DNA from: Lewinellaceae bacterium
GTDB taxonomy: Bacteria > Bacteroidota > Bacteroidia > Chitinophagales > Saprospiraceae
NCBI GenBank assembly: GCA_020636005.1
Contig: JACJYR010000005.1
Location: forward strand, 124,001 to 188,000
Reading direction: 5' to 3'
Length of the DNA: 64,000 bases
This document shows, piece after piece, positions 1-8,955 of this stretch. Both the position numbers and the translations under genes were made by a program. The notes beneath the pieces were generated by a model that saw only the letters and a list, made by a program, of their open reading frames with translations, did not search any database and was not told where the DNA came from. Numbering within the stretch: position 1 is the first letter of the stretch; every line of letters begins with the position of its first letter.

Positions 1-923
1 CTGCCATCAACGGCAACCCGGTCGGTGCCCTGGCACCCGACAATGAAACGCTAAACGAAAAAGTGAATGGCTCTAATTGCCATGATGCAGGTGATAAAAT
101 ATGTGACACGCCTGCCGATTATATGTTTCCGTATCCAGGCCCCGACCCCAACGATCCTACCAACACCCAGTGTTTCTACAACCTCAGCGCTAAAGATCCG
201 AACGGCGTGCCCCTCCAGCCGGAGATGAAAAACTACATGAACTACGCCACCTGCACTGACTACTTTTTCACCGACGGCCAAAAAACAGAGATGCAGAACA
301 GCCTGTTTTCTTCCTCCCGCAGCTACCTGAACCTCGGCCCGGTGCCCAATTTGACCCCAGTGACAAGTACCCCCACGCTCATAGCCCCGCTCGACTTTAC
401 GGAGACTTATAATAATGTGAAATTTGAGTGGACGCCCGTTCCTGGCGCAGACCGCTATTGGCTGGAAATTACCCCCATTGGAGGAATCTCCCAAAGGATC
501 ATTGTCCAGGACAACACTTATACAGCCTACAACCTCGAAGCCAACAAAAATTATTTCTGGAAGGTAAAAGGTTTCAATGAATATGCTACCTGTGCCGGCA
601 CCTCTGCCCAGGAGTTGTTTAAAACAGGCGGTACGCTGTCCGATACCTTTGAAATACCGACGATAGACGACTGGGATGTGAGCCCCAACCCCGTGGGCAG
701 CAACACTTCTTTTTTCGTGAACGTAAAATCCAACGGCGGCGTGGAAGCCAAAATAATGCTTTATACGATGACTGGTCAACTGGTGAATAGTGCAGCCAAA
801 ACCTTTTTGCCAGGATATTCCTCCTTTGAAGTGCCGGTAAATGGCCTTGCAGTTGGCCTTTACCTGGTTGCCCTCCGTACGGACGAGGGCATTGAGACGA
901 AACGGATCGCCATTGTAAAATAA
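1..923 (+). CDS. Secreted M43-like metalloprotease, C-terminal part, with T9SS sorting domain (5' truncated by window edge)
   Basis: The reading frame is open from base 3, so the gene starts upstream of the window. The visible part begins just before a segment reading CHDAGDKICDTPADY, which resembles the region following the HExxH zinc motif in cytophagalysin/pappalysin (M43) peptidases. The HExxH itself would lie upstream and is not seen. It is followed by a Met/Tyr-rich stretch (NYMNYATCTDYFFTDGQ) typical of the Met-turn of this family, then a fibronectin-III-like module (WTPVPGADRYWLEI), and finally a type IX sorting domain of about 75 residues starting at VSPNPVG and ending KRIAIVK. The product is expected to be exported through the outer membrane by T9SS. 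A strong hairpin terminator follows immediately. The family call is good; the substrate is unknown. Confidence 0.8.
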   Translation, partial: AINGNPVGALAPDNETLNEKVNGSNCHDAGDKICDTPADYMFPYPGPDPNDPTNTQCFYNLSAKDPNGVPLQPEMKNYMNYATCTDYFFTDGQKTEMQNSLFSSSRSYLNLGPVPNLTPVTSTPTLIAPLDFTETYNNVKFEWTPVPGADRYWLEITPIGGISQRIIVQDNTYTAYNLEANKNYFWKVKGFNEYATCAGTSAQELFKTGGTLSDTFEIPTIDDWDVSPNPVGSNTSFFVNVKSNGGVEAKIMLYTMTGQLVNSAAKTFLPGYSSFEVPVNGLAVGLYLVALRTDEGIETKRIAIVK

Positions 924-944
924 GTTGCAACAGGATTTTTATAT

Positions 945-984
945 TAAAAAACGGGGTGGCCGAATATTCGGCCACCCCGTTTTG
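945..984. terminator. Bidirectional intrinsic terminator
   Basis: A perfect 15-bp stem (951-980, centred on GAATATTC) is flanked by an A-run on the left and a T-run on the right. It therefore ends transcription from both the upstream plus-strand protease gene and the converging minus-strand peptidase gene at 1007-2083. Confidence 0.85.
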
Positions 985-1006
985 ATTCCTGAAACATCAC
1001 AATCCA

Positions 1007-2083
1007 CTAGAAATACTTGAAATTGTGCCCACGGTCCAGGCGCTGCAATGTTTCATAAATCAGCTTGATGACGTTTTCCACATCCGACTTATGCGCCATT
1101 TCCACAGTGGTGTGCATGTAGCGCAAGGGCAAGGAAATCAGCGCCGATGGCACCCCACCATTGCTGTAGGCAAAAGCATCCGTATCGGTGCCGGTGGAAC
1201 GGGAAGCAGCTTCCCTTTGTACCGGAATGTTGTTCTTCTCTGCTGTATCAAGGATTATCTGGAGCAGCTTATTGTGAACGGCCGGGGCGTAGGTCACCGA
1301 AGGACCTTCCCCACATTTCACGTCCCCGTTTGTTTTCTTTTCGATCATCGGGGTGTAGGTATCGTGCGTCACGTCTGTGACAATGGCCACATTAGGCTTG
1401 ATGGTATCAGCGACCATCTGGGCGCCCCGAAGGCCGATTTCTTCCTGCACGGAATTCACCACATATAAGGAATAGGGCAACTTTATCTTGTTTTCTTTCA
1501 GCAGCCTGGCCACTTCGGCCACGCAGAAGCCGCCCATGCGGTTGTCGAGCGCCCGGCCTACCCAATACCGGTCGTTGAGGGTTATCAATTCATCCTCGTA
1601 GGTGATGACACAGCCAACATGGATGCCCATCGCCTGCACTTCCTTCTTGTCCTTGGCACCAACGTCAATAAAGATATTGTCGAGCTTGGGCGTTATCTTG
1701 TCTTCTCCTGAGCGGGTATGGATGGCCGGCCAGCCAAAAACACCTTTTACAATTCCCTTCGAAGTATGGATGTTGACCCGCTTGGAAGGGGCAATCTGGT
1801 GGTCGCTGCCGCCATTCCGGATGACGTGGATGAAACCTTCTTCGGTGATGAAATTGACAAACCAGGAAATCTCGTCTGCATGGCCTTCGATCACTACCCG
1901 GTAATCGGTGCCGGGATTGATAATGCCGTAGGCCGTGCCGTAGTTGTCGAGGTGCCACTCGTCCACGTAGGGCTTAATGTATTCCAGCCAAAGTTGCTGT
2001 CCTTTTGCCTCAAAGCCGGTCGGAGAGGCATTGTTGAGGTATTTTTCCAGGAATTTTTCTGAATGGGTCGTAATGATACTCAT
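1007..2083 (-). CDS. M42 family metallo-aminopeptidase
   Basis: This 358-residue cytoplasmic peptidase belongs to the FrvX/glutamyl-aminopeptidase-like M42 family, which trims N-terminal residues from peptides using two metal ions. The family residues are all visible: H68 in VIEGHADEISW, D180 in VGRALDNRMGG, the catalytic/ligand pair E214-E215 in SVQEEIGLRGA, D237 in VTDVTHDT, and H324 in MHTTVEMAH. The length is normal for the family. The start is an ATG at 2083 with no competing upstream Met. The gene ends against a bidirectional terminator shared with the upstream protease. The next gene on the same strand, pyrE, lies 90 bp away, so co-transcription is possible but not shown. Confidence 0.92.
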   Translation of the reverse strand: MSIITTHSEKFLEKYLNNASPTGFEAKGQQLWLEYIKPYVDEWHLDNYGTAYGIINPGTDYRVVIEGHADEISWFVNFITEEGFIHVIRNGGSDHQIAPSKRVNIHTSKGIVKGVFGWPAIHTRSGEDKITPKLDNIFIDVGAKDKKEVQAMGIHVGCVITYEDELITLNDRYWVGRALDNRMGGFCVAEVARLLKENKIKLPYSLYVVNSVQEEIGLRGAQMVADTIKPNVAIVTDVTHDTYTPMIEKKTNGDVKCGEGPSVTYAPAVHNKLLQIILDTAEKNNIPVQREAASRSTGTDTDAFAYSNGGVPSALISLPLRYMHTTVEMAHKSDVENVIKLIYETLQRLDRGHNFKYF

Positions 2084-2173
2084 CCGCTTTTGTAAGTTTT
2101 GAATTTTGGGTTATTGAGTTTTGAGTTTGGAAACTGGTTCTGGTAAAATTTTTTTTGGGGAGAGCTTTAGCAT

Positions 2174-2794
2174 TTACAGGCCGCCTGTTTTAGTCCGCCA
2201 GGTCGTGAGCATGTCCACATCAATGAGGTTTATGTATTTTATGGAAAGCGCTTCACGTACCAGCACGTCGTAGTTTGAAAGTGTAACCAAGGGGCAGTTT
2301 GCCATTTCAAAAGCTTTATGGGCCTTTTCAAAATTGTAGCTGAAAATGGCGAGCACGCCCACCACTTCTGCACCACTTTGCCTCACTGCGTCCACGGCTG
2401 CCAGGCTACTGCCGCCCGTAGAGATCAAGTCTTCCACCACCAGCACTTTTGCCCGTTCGGGAAGTTCCCCTTCTATGAGGTTTTGCCGGCCATGTTCCTT
2501 GGCCTTTGAACGGACGTATGCGAAGGGCAGTTTCAAGGCATCGGCCAGCAACATGCCGTGCGCAATACCTGCTGTTGCTACGCCCGCAATGGCCTCAAAG
2601 TTGCCAAAAACTTTGGATTTTTCTACCAGGCAATCTTTTACGAAATCCCTGACGGCGGGATGAGACAACACGATACGGTTGTCGCAATAGATAGGCGACT
2701 GGATACCCGAAGCCCAGGTGAACGGTTTTTGCGGGCTAAGTTTTATTGCTTTTATTTGCAGCAAACGTTTCGCTATTTCTGATGCGATATTCAT
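2174..2794 (-). CDS. pyrE: Orotate phosphoribosyltransferase
   Basis: This 206-residue enzyme converts orotate and PRPP to orotidine 5'-monophosphate in de novo pyrimidine synthesis. The PRPP-binding loop VLVVEDLISTGGSS lies at residues 117-130, and the dimer-loop region with the catalytic Lys/Arg cluster (YVRSKAKEHG) at about 93-102. The N-terminal FTWASGIQSPIYCDNR segment is characteristic of PyrE. It is divergent from a Nudix-cytosine deaminase pair, placing three nucleotide-metabolism genes side by side. The leader next to the start codon carries one arm of an imperfect inverted repeat (2802-2816 with 2894-2908). Confidence 0.95.
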   Translation of the reverse strand: MNIASEIAKRLLQIKAIKLSPQKPFTWASGIQSPIYCDNRIVLSHPAVRDFVKDCLVEKSKVFGNFEAIAGVATAGIAHGMLLADALKLPFAYVRSKAKEHGRQNLIEGELPERAKVLVVEDLISTGGSSLAAVDAVRQSGAEVVGVLAIFSYNFEKAHKAFEMANCPLVTLSNYDVLVREALSIKYINLIDVDMLTTWRTKTGGL

Positions 2795-2801
2795 TGTTCA
2801 G

Positions 2802-2908
2802 TTGGCAGTTGGCAGTAAACGGCAGGCAGTTGTTCGGATTTTGCAGTCTCAATCAAATGGAACGTTGGCTAAAAAACATTGAACCAACTGCAAACTACCA
2901 ACTGCCAA
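2802..2908. repeat. Imperfect inverted repeat in the pyrE/Nudix divergent region
   Basis: Arms at 2802-2816 and 2894-2908 (TTGGCAGTTGGCAGT against ACTACCAACTGCCAA) pair with one mismatch across 77 bp. The left arm is itself a tandem CAGTTGG repeat touching the pyrE start. It could be an operator, or a fragment of a dispersed repeat; the sequence does not decide. Confidence 0.45.
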
Positions 2909-2942
2909 ATGGCTTGCTTGCCTATTTAAAAAAGGACGGCAA

Positions 2943-3578
2943 ATGTATAAAATTTACATCAACGAAACCCCACTCTTCCTATGCACTTTGGAAGAGGCTG
3001 ACAAGCTCGGGCCTGCCAGTGAGCAAATCTTGTCTGTTCCTTACAGCGGGAAAAAGAAATATTTCAACCACATTTTCGATATGTTGGACAAAACGGATCG
3101 CTTTGAGCGGGTGGTCGTTTTTTCAAAAAACCTCGACAAGATGTGGGAGGATTTCTGTTCCTTGTTCCACTTGATCGGTGCAGCCGGTGGGGCTGTCACT
3201 AACCCGGATGGACAATACCTGCTGATTTTCAGAAGGGGTTTTTGGGATTTGCCGAAAGGAAAAATAGATAAGGGCGAAACGCCACCCCTTGCAGCCCTGC
3301 GGGAAGTAGAGGAGGAAACCGGCCTTACCCATTTGCAACTTGGCGAACACTTGCTCGACACCTGGCACACTTACCAGTTGGACGGCAAACGGATATTGAA
3401 AACGACCTACTGGTTTTCAATGAAAACGACCCAAAACGACCTGACCCCACAAACGGAAGAGGACATCGAGCAGGCTGTTTGGATGGAACTGGACACTTTT
3501 TTACAAAAACCGCATAAGGTATATGGCAACATCCTCGATGTTTTACAAAAATCTAAATCGTTGAATACCAATGGATAA
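2943..3578 (+). CDS. Nudix hydrolase
   Basis: This is a 211-residue Nudix-fold pyrophosphohydrolase. The Nudix box is intact: G106-x5-E112-x7-REVEEETGL (residues 120-128). The first ~78 residues form an extension preceding the Nudix core, which starts at GAAGGAVTNPDGQYLLIFRR. The substrate cannot be read from the sequence. The stop codon lies inside the first codons of the next gene (8-bp overlap, ATGGATAA), so it is translationally coupled to the cytosine deaminase. A role in nucleotide salvage or clean-up is an inference from that coupling and from the neighbouring pyrE. Confidence 0.9.
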   Translation: MYKIYINETPLFLCTLEEADKLGPASEQILSVPYSGKKKYFNHIFDMLDKTDRFERVVVFSKNLDKMWEDFCSLFHLIGAAGGAVTNPDGQYLLIFRRGFWDLPKGKIDKGETPPLAALREVEEETGLTHLQLGEHLLDTWHTYQLDGKRILKTTYWFSMKTTQNDLTPQTEEDIEQAVWMELDTFLQKPHKVYGNILDVLQKSKSLNTNG

Positions 3579-4008
3579 ATTTATAAAAGCAGCATTTGAA
3601 CAGGCAAAAAAAAGCTACGCCGAAGGCGGCATCCCCATCGGTTCCGTATTGGTACACAAAGGCAAGATCATCGGGGCGGGCCACAACCAGCGCATGCAAA
3701 AGGGCAGCCCCATCCTGCACGGCGAAATGGACGCCCTCGAAAATGCGGGCCGCCAGCCTGCCCTGGTCTATCGGGAATGTACCCTCTACACGACCCTGTC
3801 GCCCTGCCCCATGTGCTCGGGTACGATAATACTATATGGTATCCCCAAAGTGGTGATAGGCGAAAACCGCAGCTTCATGGGCGAGGAGCGTTGGCTGGAA
3901 ACCAGGGGCGTAGAAGTTGTTATGGCCAACAGCGAGGAGTGCTACCAACTCATGCAGCAATTTATCAGGGAAAAACCGGAAGCGTGGAACGAGGATATCG
4001 GGGTTTGA
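3571..4008 (+). CDS. Cytosine deaminase of the yeast Fcy1 type
   Basis: This 145-residue zinc deaminase has ligands H50 (in HGEMDALENAG, with catalytic E52), C79 and C82 (SPCPMCSGT). Beyond the general CDA fold, it matches fungal cytosine deaminase along its length as I remember that sequence: the EGG.PIG start, HN.R.QKGS before the His motif, TLYTTLSPC.MC.G.I..YGIP after it, TRG.EVV, and the C-terminal W.EDIG. This fits a cytosine-to-uracil salvage enzyme better than tRNA adenosine deaminase TadA, whose His motif is normally HAE. The start overlaps the Nudix gene by 8 bp. The specificity call is from sequence resemblance only. Confidence 0.85.
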   Translation: MDKFIKAAFEQAKKSYAEGGIPIGSVLVHKGKIIGAGHNQRMQKGSPILHGEMDALENAGRQPALVYRECTLYTTLSPCPMCSGTIILYGIPKVVIGENRSFMGEERWLETRGVEVVMANSEECYQLMQQFIREKPEAWNEDIGV

Positions 4009-4061
4009 ACGGTGTTATTTGCTTTTTTCCCTAATTCCATCTCCACACAGTCTATTACTCC

Positions 4062-7000
4062 ATGCGAATTCGAAGCATACAGCTTAAAAACCTTCACTCC
4101 ATCAGGGAAGAAGTCAAGATAGACTTCATGGCCAGCCCATTGTCGGAGACTGGCCTGTTTGCCATTACAGGCGATACTGGGGCGGGCAAGACGACTATCC
4201 TGGACGCTATTACTTTGGCTTTGTATGGAAAAATCTGCAGGAATTCCAGTGAACACGAAGTGTTGTCGTATGGGGCAGAAGAAGGCTTTGCTAAATGTGA
4301 GTTTGAAGCTGGTGGCCGACGGTTTTTGGCAACATGGGAGATTACCCGGCGGTTTTCAAAGCGGTTGAAAGAACACAAAACAGACCGCTACCGGAGCGTG
4401 GAAGAATGGGATGTTTCAAAAGAACAATTTATCATACAGGCGGAAAGGAAAGTAAAGGAAATCGACGCTTTTATTGAAGAAGTGACGGGCCTGGACTTCG
4501 CCCGTTTTACCCGCTCCGTGATGCTGGCCCAGGGTGATTTTGCGGCATTTTTGAAAGCACCCCCCAAAGAGCGGAGTGAACTGCTGGAAAGGATCACCGG
4601 CACGGAAATCTACTCCCTGCTTTCAATGGCCGCCCTGGAACGATACCGCATCGAGCAACAGGCACTTGAGAGTTTGCAGAAGCAGCGGGAGTCGTTGAAG
4701 TTGTTTTCAAAGGAAGAAATCAAAGAGCGAAAAGCGCTTTTCAAACAGAAGGAAAAGGAAAACAAAGAAGCCAAAAAGGCAATGGACGATGCCCGTCAAG
4801 CCTTGGTTTGGCTGCAAAATATGGCCAGCCTGCAGACACGGTTGGCGGCATCAAAAGTAGCAGCAGCCCAGTTGGAGCAAGAGAAACAGGAAGTAAAGGA
4901 AGGATTGGAAAAACTGGCCCATCACCGTAAAACACTCCCTTTCCACCCCACCCTGTCCCGATTGGAGGATAAAGAACTGGAGGCCAATGCTTTGCAGGCT
5001 GAAATTGCGCAAATAGAAAAAGAAAACGCCAGGTTGTTGGGACGGGAGGCAGAATCAAAGACCGTTTTTGACCAAAAACAAAAAGCTTTTGAAGCATTGA
5101 AAGCTGGCCAGCCCGCTGCCATGCGCCTATTCGAGGAGGTGGGAAAACTGGATCAACAAATTGCCAACCAGTCAGGAAATTTGGCCAAAATAAAAAGTGA
5201 GTCTGAAGAGCTTCGGCAGCAGGAATCGGAAAATCAGGTGCGCAAAGGCAAATTGGAAAAGGAAACTGCCGATGTCGAAAAATCAATAGAAACAACCCGT
5301 CAATGGCTCAAAGAACATGCGGCCTGGGAAGCTTTGCCCAAAGACCTGCCCGCCATCCGTATCATGCGGGAACAACTGCGGGAAAACCTGAAAAACCAGA
5401 AATTGGTGAAAGAGGAGATGCAGGTTTTGGCCAAAAAAAGTGGGGAAGCAGCAGCGGAAAACGGCATCTTGGCGGAACAATTAAATGAGGAAAAAAAGGC
5501 GCTCACCAGCTTGTTGGGGCAATTCAAAACCATCGCCACCGATGAATACCTGACCGACCGGGCCGACCTGCTGGAAAAGCTGAACCGGGAAATAGAAACC
5601 CTCGGCGAACAGCACAAAAATTTCCGCCAGCTCAACGGCCTCAGCGAAGAATACGGCCAGGCATTGGCCGACCTCGCTGTGCTCGAAGACCAACTGGACA
5701 ACCTCCGGCGGGAGGAACTGGCCATAGATAAACTGCTGCTGAGCGCCCTGGAGGAATGCGAGGAAAGGGAGGCTCAACTCAAATTCAAACAGGAAAACTA
5801 TCGCCTGCACCAACAAATCGCCAATTACGAGCAGGATCGGGCCAGCCTTAAGGAGGGCGACCCCTGCCCGCTCTGCTTTTCTGTCCACCACCCTTTCAGG
5901 GAACACCATTTCAAACCTTTTGTAAACGAAGCTAAGGCAGAACTGGAACTGGCGGAAGAAGCCTGCCACGATAGCCAAACTACCAGGAATTCCCTGCTCA
6001 AACGCCACTATGAAACAGCTACGAAAATCCTGCAGATCGACAGCAGTACAACGGGGCATATAGCTAAACTACAAAACCGCCTGCTTGACTATGAGCGAAA
6101 AATGGCCACTATTTTTCCCGGCTTGAATGAGGATGATTTTTCAAAATCGCATGGCGAATGGTTGCTGAAAAAAGTGGAAAGTTTCGAAGAAAACCTCAAC
6201 CATAAAAAAAGTGCCCGGGAAAAACTGACCCAACTCAACCGGGAAATCGGCCAACGGGAGGAAAAGCTGCGCACGTTGGAAAACAAACAAAAAGACCTTC
6301 AATTCGAAATCCAGCGAAGCCAGGAACTGCACAAGGTGAAGGAGCGAACGGTGGAGGATTTGGAAAAAAAATTCAAAGAAGGCACGGCAGAACTGGACAA
6401 GTTGGTGGGCAAATACAGCTACCAATTTTCGATGGAAGCAGCCAATGGCATGTTCACCGAACTGGAGGAAAGGGAGCAGGATTTTTCCACCAAAAAAGAA
6501 AAACTGAACGAACTGGAAGGCAGGCTCGCCCTGGCCAAACAGGAACTGAAACAACTGTCGAAAACCCTTGCCGAGTTGGCGGCCAAACGAAAAGTGGCGG
6601 ATGCCGAGGTAGAAAAAGTGGGTGCAACCCTTGCGGAATATTTTTCAAAACGGAAAGACTTGTTCGGGGAAAAAGATCCGCAACATGAACGGGAATGGAT
6701 GTTGGAGCAGCTTGATCGGCAGGAGAAGGATTTGGCGGAAGCCCGCACCGTTTTTTCTAACATCAAAGAATCGCTTGCCTTAAACCAACAATCGCTCAAA
6801 GGCCGCAACGAGCGGTTTTTGAAAACACAAAAGGCGATCAGCGAACTGCAAAGTGTTTTGGAGAAAGGGCTGCAGAAAACAGGGTTCAGCGACCTGGCTG
6901 CCTTGCGGGCGGCCATCCTGCCGGCAGAAGAAGCCCTCGCCATCGAACAACAGGCGGAAACCATCAAGAACCAGGAAATTGAAATTTCCCAAACCCTCCG

Positions 7001-7718
7001 GGAGACGATAAAAGAATTGGAGGCCCAACAAAAGAAAATGCTCACCGACAGGGAAGCGCAGGATTTGCAGGCAGAAATTGCCACGTTGGAAAGCACCCTG
7101 CAATCCGTGCAGCAGGAAATGGGCGCCCTCCAGCAGCAACTCAAAGACAACGAACTACGGCAGGCAGAGGCAGAGGAACTTTTAGAAAAAACTGAGGTGC
7201 AGCGCAAGACCTTCACCCGCTGGGCGGCGCTCTACGATCTGATCGGCTCCTCAGATGGGAAGAAATTCCGCATTTTCGCACAGGGGCTCACACTCCAGAA
7301 ACTGGTGCAACTGGCCAATGTCCATTTGACCAACCTCTTTGGCCGCTACGTCATCCTCAAGCGGCCCGGCGAAGACCTCGAACTGGACATTGTGGACACT
7401 TACCAGGCCGACAACGTGCGCTCCATGAATACCCTTTCGGGCGGCGAGAGCTTCCTGGTGAGCCTGGCCCTGGCCCTTGGACTCTCTGATTTGGCGGGCC
7501 GCAACGCCAACATACGGTCGCTCTTCATTGACGAAGGCTTCGGCACGCTCGATGAGCAGACGCTCGACCTGGCCATTACCACCCTTGAAAATTTACTGGC
7601 CAAGGGGAAGACCATCGGCATCATTTCCCATGTGAAGGAACTGAAAGAGCGCATTTCTACCCAGGTGAAGGTGTTGAAAAAAGGCGGCGGCATGAGCGTG
7701 GTGGAAATCACGGGGTGA
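4062..7718 (+). CDS. sbcC: Exonuclease SbcC / Rad50-like SMC ATPase
   Basis: This 1218-residue protein is the ATPase and coiled-coil subunit of the SbcCD nuclease, which opens hairpins and protein-blocked DNA ends. The Walker A GDTGAGKTT lies at 37-45, followed by long heptad-rich coiled coil. The zinc hook CPLC is at 602-605, then a second coiled-coil arm, the ABC signature LSGGES near 1125 and Walker B FIDEGFGTLD near 1155. The length is typical. Its usual partner sbcD is not next to it: the upstream neighbour is the cytosine deaminase and the downstream one a ZIP transporter. The nuclease subunit must be encoded elsewhere if the complex exists. Confidence 0.95.
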   Translation: MRIRSIQLKNLHSIREEVKIDFMASPLSETGLFAITGDTGAGKTTILDAITLALYGKICRNSSEHEVLSYGAEEGFAKCEFEAGGRRFLATWEITRRFSKRLKEHKTDRYRSVEEWDVSKEQFIIQAERKVKEIDAFIEEVTGLDFARFTRSVMLAQGDFAAFLKAPPKERSELLERITGTEIYSLLSMAALERYRIEQQALESLQKQRESLKLFSKEEIKERKALFKQKEKENKEAKKAMDDARQALVWLQNMASLQTRLAASKVAAAQLEQEKQEVKEGLEKLAHHRKTLPFHPTLSRLEDKELEANALQAEIAQIEKENARLLGREAESKTVFDQKQKAFEALKAGQPAAMRLFEEVGKLDQQIANQSGNLAKIKSESEELRQQESENQVRKGKLEKETADVEKSIETTRQWLKEHAAWEALPKDLPAIRIMREQLRENLKNQKLVKEEMQVLAKKSGEAAAENGILAEQLNEEKKALTSLLGQFKTIATDEYLTDRADLLEKLNREIETLGEQHKNFRQLNGLSEEYGQALADLAVLEDQLDNLRREELAIDKLLLSALEECEEREAQLKFKQENYRLHQQIANYEQDRASLKEGDPCPLCFSVHHPFREHHFKPFVNEAKAELELAEEACHDSQTTRNSLLKRHYETATKILQIDSSTTGHIAKLQNRLLDYERKMATIFPGLNEDDFSKSHGEWLLKKVESFEENLNHKKSAREKLTQLNREIGQREEKLRTLENKQKDLQFEIQRSQELHKVKERTVEDLEKKFKEGTAELDKLVGKYSYQFSMEAANGMFTELEEREQDFSTKKEKLNELEGRLALAKQELKQLSKTLAELAAKRKVADAEVEKVGATLAEYFSKRKDLFGEKDPQHEREWMLEQLDRQEKDLAEARTVFSNIKESLALNQQSLKGRNERFLKTQKAISELQSVLEKGLQKTGFSDLAALRAAILPAEEALAIEQQAETIKNQEIEISQTLRETIKELEAQQKKMLTDREAQDLQAEIATLESTLQSVQQEMGALQQQLKDNELRQAEAEELLEKTEVQRKTFTRWAALYDLIGSSDGKKFRIFAQGLTLQKLVQLANVHLTNLFGRYVILKRPGEDLELDIVDTYQADNVRSMNTLSGGESFLVSLALALGLSDLAGRNANIRSLFIDEGFGTLDEQTLDLAITTLENLLAKGKTIGIISHVKELKERISTQVKVLKKGGGMSVVEITG

Positions 7719-7724
7719 GGGGTT

Positions 7725-7774
7725 GTTTGAAATGGTTTGAAATCGTTTGAAATCGTTTGGGGTTGTTTGAAATC
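7725..7774. repeat. 10-bp tandem repeat, five units
   Basis: The unit GTTTGAAATC starts at 7725, 7735, 7745 and 7765, with a degenerate unit at 7755. The exact 10-bp period is about one helical turn. It begins seven bases after the sbcC stop codon. Confidence 0.8.
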
Positions 7775-7847
7775 GAAGATTCAAGCCAGTAATTTGATTT
7801 AGATGTCTGATTATCAAATTTTTATTTGAATTTTTCGCTCGTTCCTT

Positions 7848-8040
7848 CTTTAGGGTGGAGTGGGCATTTCAGCACCGTTTTAGTTTTGAGCGGCCGGGTT
7901 ATCAAACCCGGCAGATTGGCGCCGGAACCGCTTAAAGGAACCGCCGGGTTTGATAACCCTGCCTCTCCCTCTAAAAGCCGGGTTTGATAACCCGGCCTCT
8001 CCCTCTAAAAGTCTGTATTTCAGTTCAAAGAGGGGAAGAG
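7848..8040. repeat. Dispersed palindromic repeat, family A, copy 1
   Basis: Three near-identical 20-bp palindromes with the core GCCGGGTTTGATAACCCGGC lie at 7893-7912, 7943-7962 (one arm slightly degenerate) and 7977-7996. The flanks, including GGGCATTTCAGCACCGTTT, reappear in inverted orientation around 37478-37632, so a whole element and not just the palindrome is shared. No coding capacity. Confidence 0.8.
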
Positions 8041-8093
8041 CGGAATTTTTATGAGCCACTTCACCTATGTTTATTTCAATGATGCTCTAAGGT

Positions 8094-8122
8094 TTTGAAA
8101 ATGCCGGGAAAAAATACCTTTG
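8094..8122 (+). promoter_or_regulatory. Putative Bacteroidota sigma-A promoter of the ZIP gene
   Basis: A -33 element TTTG at 8094-8097 and a -7 element TACCTTTG at 8115-8122 are spaced by 17 bp, an exact match to TTTG-N17-23-TAnnTTTG. Transcription would start near 8128, leaving a leader of about 90 nt before the ATG at 8221. Confidence 0.55.
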
Positions 8123-8220
8123 CGCAACAAATTCTAAATTTATTAAAACTTCGTTTTGCTGAAAAGCTTGGCCCTAATCAACACTATCAACCTTTTATAA
8201 ACCTTTTATAAACCTTACCC

Positions 8221-8955
8221 ATGCCCGCTTGGCAACTCCTCCTCCTTTTCTTTTCCGTCCTGATAGGCGGGGGATCGGGTTTTTATTTTCAAAAAGAGAA
8301 AAAAGGGCTGCTGCAAATCGTGCTTTCCTTTAGCGGCAGCTACATCCTGGGCATTGCCGTGCTGCACCTGATGCCGTGGGTTTTTTCGGGCGGCGATCAC
8401 CAACCAGGACTTTGGATTCTGGCGGGATTTTTTGTGCAGCTTTTGTTGGAGCAATTGTCTGTCGGCGTGGAGCATGGGCACATCCATGCGCCGCACAAGT
8501 TCTCTAACACATTCGTTTTGTCGGTGATGGCAGGGCTTTGCATCCACGCCTTTGTGGAAGGGATGCCTCTGAGCTATTATGGTGAAATGCACCAGGCCGA
8601 GGTAGGTGCGGGCCATACGCACAACCACTTGCTGTATGGGATCATACTCCATCACATTCCGGCGGCCTTTGCCCTGGTGGTATTGCTATTGGTGAGCCAG
8701 CTTCAAAAAAAATGGGTTTGGCTCTGCCTGTTCATTTTTGCCGCCATGTCGCCGCTGGGGGCACTACTGGCAGATTCCATCTCCATCCCCACCCCGTGGC
8801 AGAAGTCCATCCTTGCATTTGCGGTGGGTTCGCTGCTGCATATATCCACGGTGATCTTGTTTGAAATGGACAGTTCGAGCCACCATTATATTTCCACGAA
8901 AAAACTGGCCGCCATTGCTGCCGGTTTGTTCATATCCATCCTGACCATACTTTGA
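8221..8955 (+). CDS. ZIP family divalent metal transporter
   Basis: This 244-residue inner-membrane protein has about eight hydrophobic segments and belongs to the ZIP (Zrt/Irt-like) family, which moves zinc or iron into the cytoplasm. The family metal-site residues lie in two adjacent helices: H109 with E113-G in CIHAFVEGMPL, and HHIPAAFAL (144-152). Between them is a His-rich loop (GEMHQ...GHTHNH) and before them HGHIHAPH, both plausible metal-sensing or capture loops. A consensus promoter sits about 100 bp upstream. No metal-sensing regulator gene is adjacent. Confidence 0.88.
   Translation: MPAWQLLLLFFSVLIGGGSGFYFQKEKKGLLQIVLSFSGSYILGIAVLHLMPWVFSGGDHQPGLWILAGFFVQLLLEQLSVGVEHGHIHAPHKFSNTFVLSVMAGLCIHAFVEGMPLSYYGEMHQAEVGAGHTHNHLLYGIILHHIPAAFALVVLLLVSQLQKKWVWLCLFIFAAMSPLGALLADSISIPTPWQKSILAFAVGSLLHISTVILFEMDSSSHHYISTKKLAAIAAGLFISILTIL

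Larger units (their letters stand above)
7719..8220. other. Gene-free stretch with a minisatellite, repeat family A and a promoter
   Basis: No open frame here resembles a gene. In order, it holds a 10-bp tandem repeat (7725-7774), repeat family A with three palindromes (7848-8040), and a consensus-like promoter (8094-8122) serving the ZIP transporter gene. The last 30 bases before the ATG contain a short direct repeat of AACCTTTTATA. Confidence 0.7.

Noticed and set aside
6419..7216. 265-codon Ser/Cys-rich frame antisense to sbcC
   Set aside because: It is the complement of a Glu/Gln/Lys-rich coiled coil, which commonly yields Ser/Cys/Leu-rich antisense frames.
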